From positions 1-36,948 of the forward strand of contig JAHLFB010000262.1 of NCBI GenBank assembly GCA_018884025.1: a stretch of DNA of 36,948 bases, given 5' to 3'. The stretch's first letter is position 1, and every line of letters begins with the position of its first letter. The notes beneath the pieces were generated by a model. The model was not told the origin of the DNA. It saw only the letters and a list, made by a program, of their open reading frames with translations, and did not search any database. The translations under genes and the position numbers were made by a program. The stretch is from Candidatus Phocaeicola faecipullorum. Lineage in GTDB: Bacteria > Bacteroidota > Bacteroidia > Bacteroidales > Bacteroidaceae. Shown here piece by piece: positions 35,477 through 36,948 of the stretch.

Positions 35477-35502
35477 CTGCATAAATTTTAAAAGTTATAC
35501 TT

Positions 35503-36905
35503 ATGAAAAAGATATATGCAATTTTTGTTATTATAATATTAGGATTTCCTATAGTGTCGGCGGCTTCTTCATTGAATACTTATAATGCTCCTGAAGGTGC
35601 AACCTTGAATGATAAATTTAATGTGTTTGTAAAACTTGCCGATAAAAAAGACTGGACGCAAATCCCATCGTATATGATATATGTGGACGAAGTGGTTGAT
35701 ACCAAACATCATGTAAGAAACTCGTCTATGGCTACATTTGATTTTGAAGGTAGCGTAGAGGTAAAGATTGTATGCAGAACGGAGAATATTAATAAGGCAA
35801 AGGTGCGTCCTTTGTCTTATTCAATATCTCATTCTATAGTGAATGACAGTACACTGATGTTCAGATTAGACAAACCTGCAAATCTTTCTGTAGAGGTGAA
35901 CGATGATATTTTCGGGAACCTGCATCTGTTTGCCAATCCTATAGATAAGTATAATATATCTGAAAGTTCCAAGAACGTAGTTTATTTCGGTCCTGGCATT
36001 CATGAGTTTAAGGATGGGGTATATAGAATAGAATCAGGAAAGACTGTCTATATTGCTGGTGGAGCGGTGATGAAGGGGCAGATGCTCATAGAAAATGCAC
36101 ACGATGTCAAACTGATAGGTAGGGGAATAATCGACCCTAAAGTGAAAATGGGTATCAGGATAGCAAATTCCAGGAATGTTTATGTGGAAGGACTATTCGC
36201 TACCCAATGTGCTACTGGAGGTTCAGAGAATGTTACAATCAGAAACGTAAAAGTAATAAGCTATTATGGCTGGGGTGACGGAATGAATGTATTTTCAAGC
36301 AGGAACGTTACTTTCGACGGGGTATTCTGTCGTAACTCGGACGACTGTACCACGGTTTATGGAACTCGTTTGGGTTTTGAGGGACCAAGCAGTAATGTTA
36401 CAATGAAAAATTCAACTCTTTGGGCTGATGTAGCTCACCCTATATTCATCGGCATTCATGGTAATCCGGACAAACCGGAAGTGCTGGAGAATCTGAATTA
36501 TATCAATATAGATATACTCGACCATAAGGAAAAACAGATTAATTATCAGGGATGTATGGCTATAAACGCTGGAGATGATAATTTGGTACGAAATGTACGT
36601 TTTGAAGATATAAGGATTGAGAATTTCAGACAGGGACAACTGCTAAATCTGCGCATCTTTTATAATAAGAAGTATTGTAAATCGCCGGGTAGGGGAATAG
36701 AAAATGTTCTCTTCAGGAATATTTCATATAACGGGGATAATGCGGAGCTTTCTATCATTGAAGGATATAACGAGGAACGTGGAATAAAGAATATAAGGTT
36801 TGAGAATCTGAAAATAAACGGAGAACTTATATATGATGGGATGCCTGGAAAGCCTAAGTGGTATCATACAGGTGATATGGGAAGTATATATGTAGGTCCT
36901 CATGT
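35503..36905 (+). CDS. GH28-like parallel beta-helix glycosidase B, 3' end lost at contig edge
   Basis: A paralogue of the preceding enzyme, with about 467 genuine residues and no stop before the adapter sequence. The paralogue is 465 residues, so little of the C-terminus may be missing. The signal peptide is MKKIYAIFVIIILGFPIVSA. The N-terminal beta-sandwich is shared (GNLHLFANPIDKYN against HNLHLFANPVEKEV in A). Catalytic positions are retained: WGDGMN (Asp259), NSDDC (Asp280, Asp281) and GIHGN (His319). Asn262 replaces the Asp264 of A, a non-catalytic position in GH28, and the GGHGD loop is GIHGN, so subsite specificity may differ. It has its own TTGTTAC promoter (copy C) rather than relying on the upstream operon. 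Confidence 0.78.
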
Positions 36906-36948
36906 CTGTCTCTTATACACATCTCCGAGCCCACGAGACCGGAATATT
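36906..36948 (+). other. Illumina Nextera adapter and index remnant (not genomic)
   Basis: 36906-36924 reads CTGTCTCTTATACACATCT, the Nextera transposase mosaic end, and 36925-36939 reads CCGAGCCCACGAGAC, the rest of the read-2 adapter. The last nine bases (36940-36948) fall where the i7 index begins. The reading frame passes through it without a stop, so an automatic annotation would add about 14 false residues to the GH28-like protein. Confidence 0.97.

Noticed and set aside
1-36948. tRNA, rRNA, CRISPR arrays, transposases or integrases
   Set aside because: None were recognised in either strand; the only repeats are the short regulatory and leader elements listed.

Overview
The window is Bacteroidota DNA, most likely Bacteroidales (gut Bacteroides/Phocaeicola/Prevotella type). 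The evidence is two SusC/SusD pairs, two hybrid two-component systems (HTCS), many lipoproteins with Bacteroidota-style acidic export signals after the lipobox cysteine, AT-rich A-tract leaders in place of Shine-Dalgarno sites, and TAnnTTTG (-7) promoter boxes. It holds two polysaccharide utilization loci (PULs) placed back to back, and both contig edges cut genes.

Left PUL (1-10858, all minus strand). Transcription order is HTCS sensor, SusC, SusD, SusE-like surface glycan-binding lipoprotein, GH53 endo-beta-1,4-galactanase (cut by the left edge). This is the gene content and order I recall for pectic beta-1,4-galactan PULs such as BT4668-BT4673 of B. thetaiotaomicron. The 135-bp HTCS/susC gap holds a -7 box, a 21-bp-spaced direct repeat and a perfect 13-bp inverted repeat.

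Spacer (10859-11778). A divergent gene encodes a small periplasmic Spy/CpxP-like protein with a Cys/Met/His-rich tail, followed by a strong hairpin terminator.

Right PUL (11779 to the end, all plus strand). A heparinase II/III-type polysaccharide lyase gene sits 14 bp upstream of a second HTCS gene. Next come two fimbrillin-like lipoproteins, closed by a strong hairpin terminator. A long operon follows: FecI-like ECF sigma factor, SusC, SusD, two IPT/TIG surface glycan-binding lipoproteins with related C-terminal modules, an alginate-lyase-fold (PL38-like) lipoprotein, a GH51 alpha-L-arabinofuranosidase and a GH28-like beta-helix enzyme. A second GH28-like enzyme has its own promoter and runs into the right edge. 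The enzyme set suggests an acidic, arabinose-decorated plant glycan (pectin, arabinogalactan or gum), but the substrate is not settled.

Most notable observation: three transcription units of the right PUL (fimbrillin-like pair, sigma/susCD operon, second GH28-like gene) share one promoter architecture, TTGTTAC-N14-TTGTTAC-N31-TAnnTTTG, with exact spacing (one mismatch in the third copy). The left susC promoter has a different half-site (TGTCC core) with the same 21-bp and 38-bp spacings. I infer these are the operators of the two HTCS regulators and that the right-hand HTCS controls a three-unit regulon that includes its own ECF sigma factor, which has no visible anti-sigma partner.

The last 43 bases (36906-36948) are Illumina Nextera adapter plus the start of an index, not genomic DNA.
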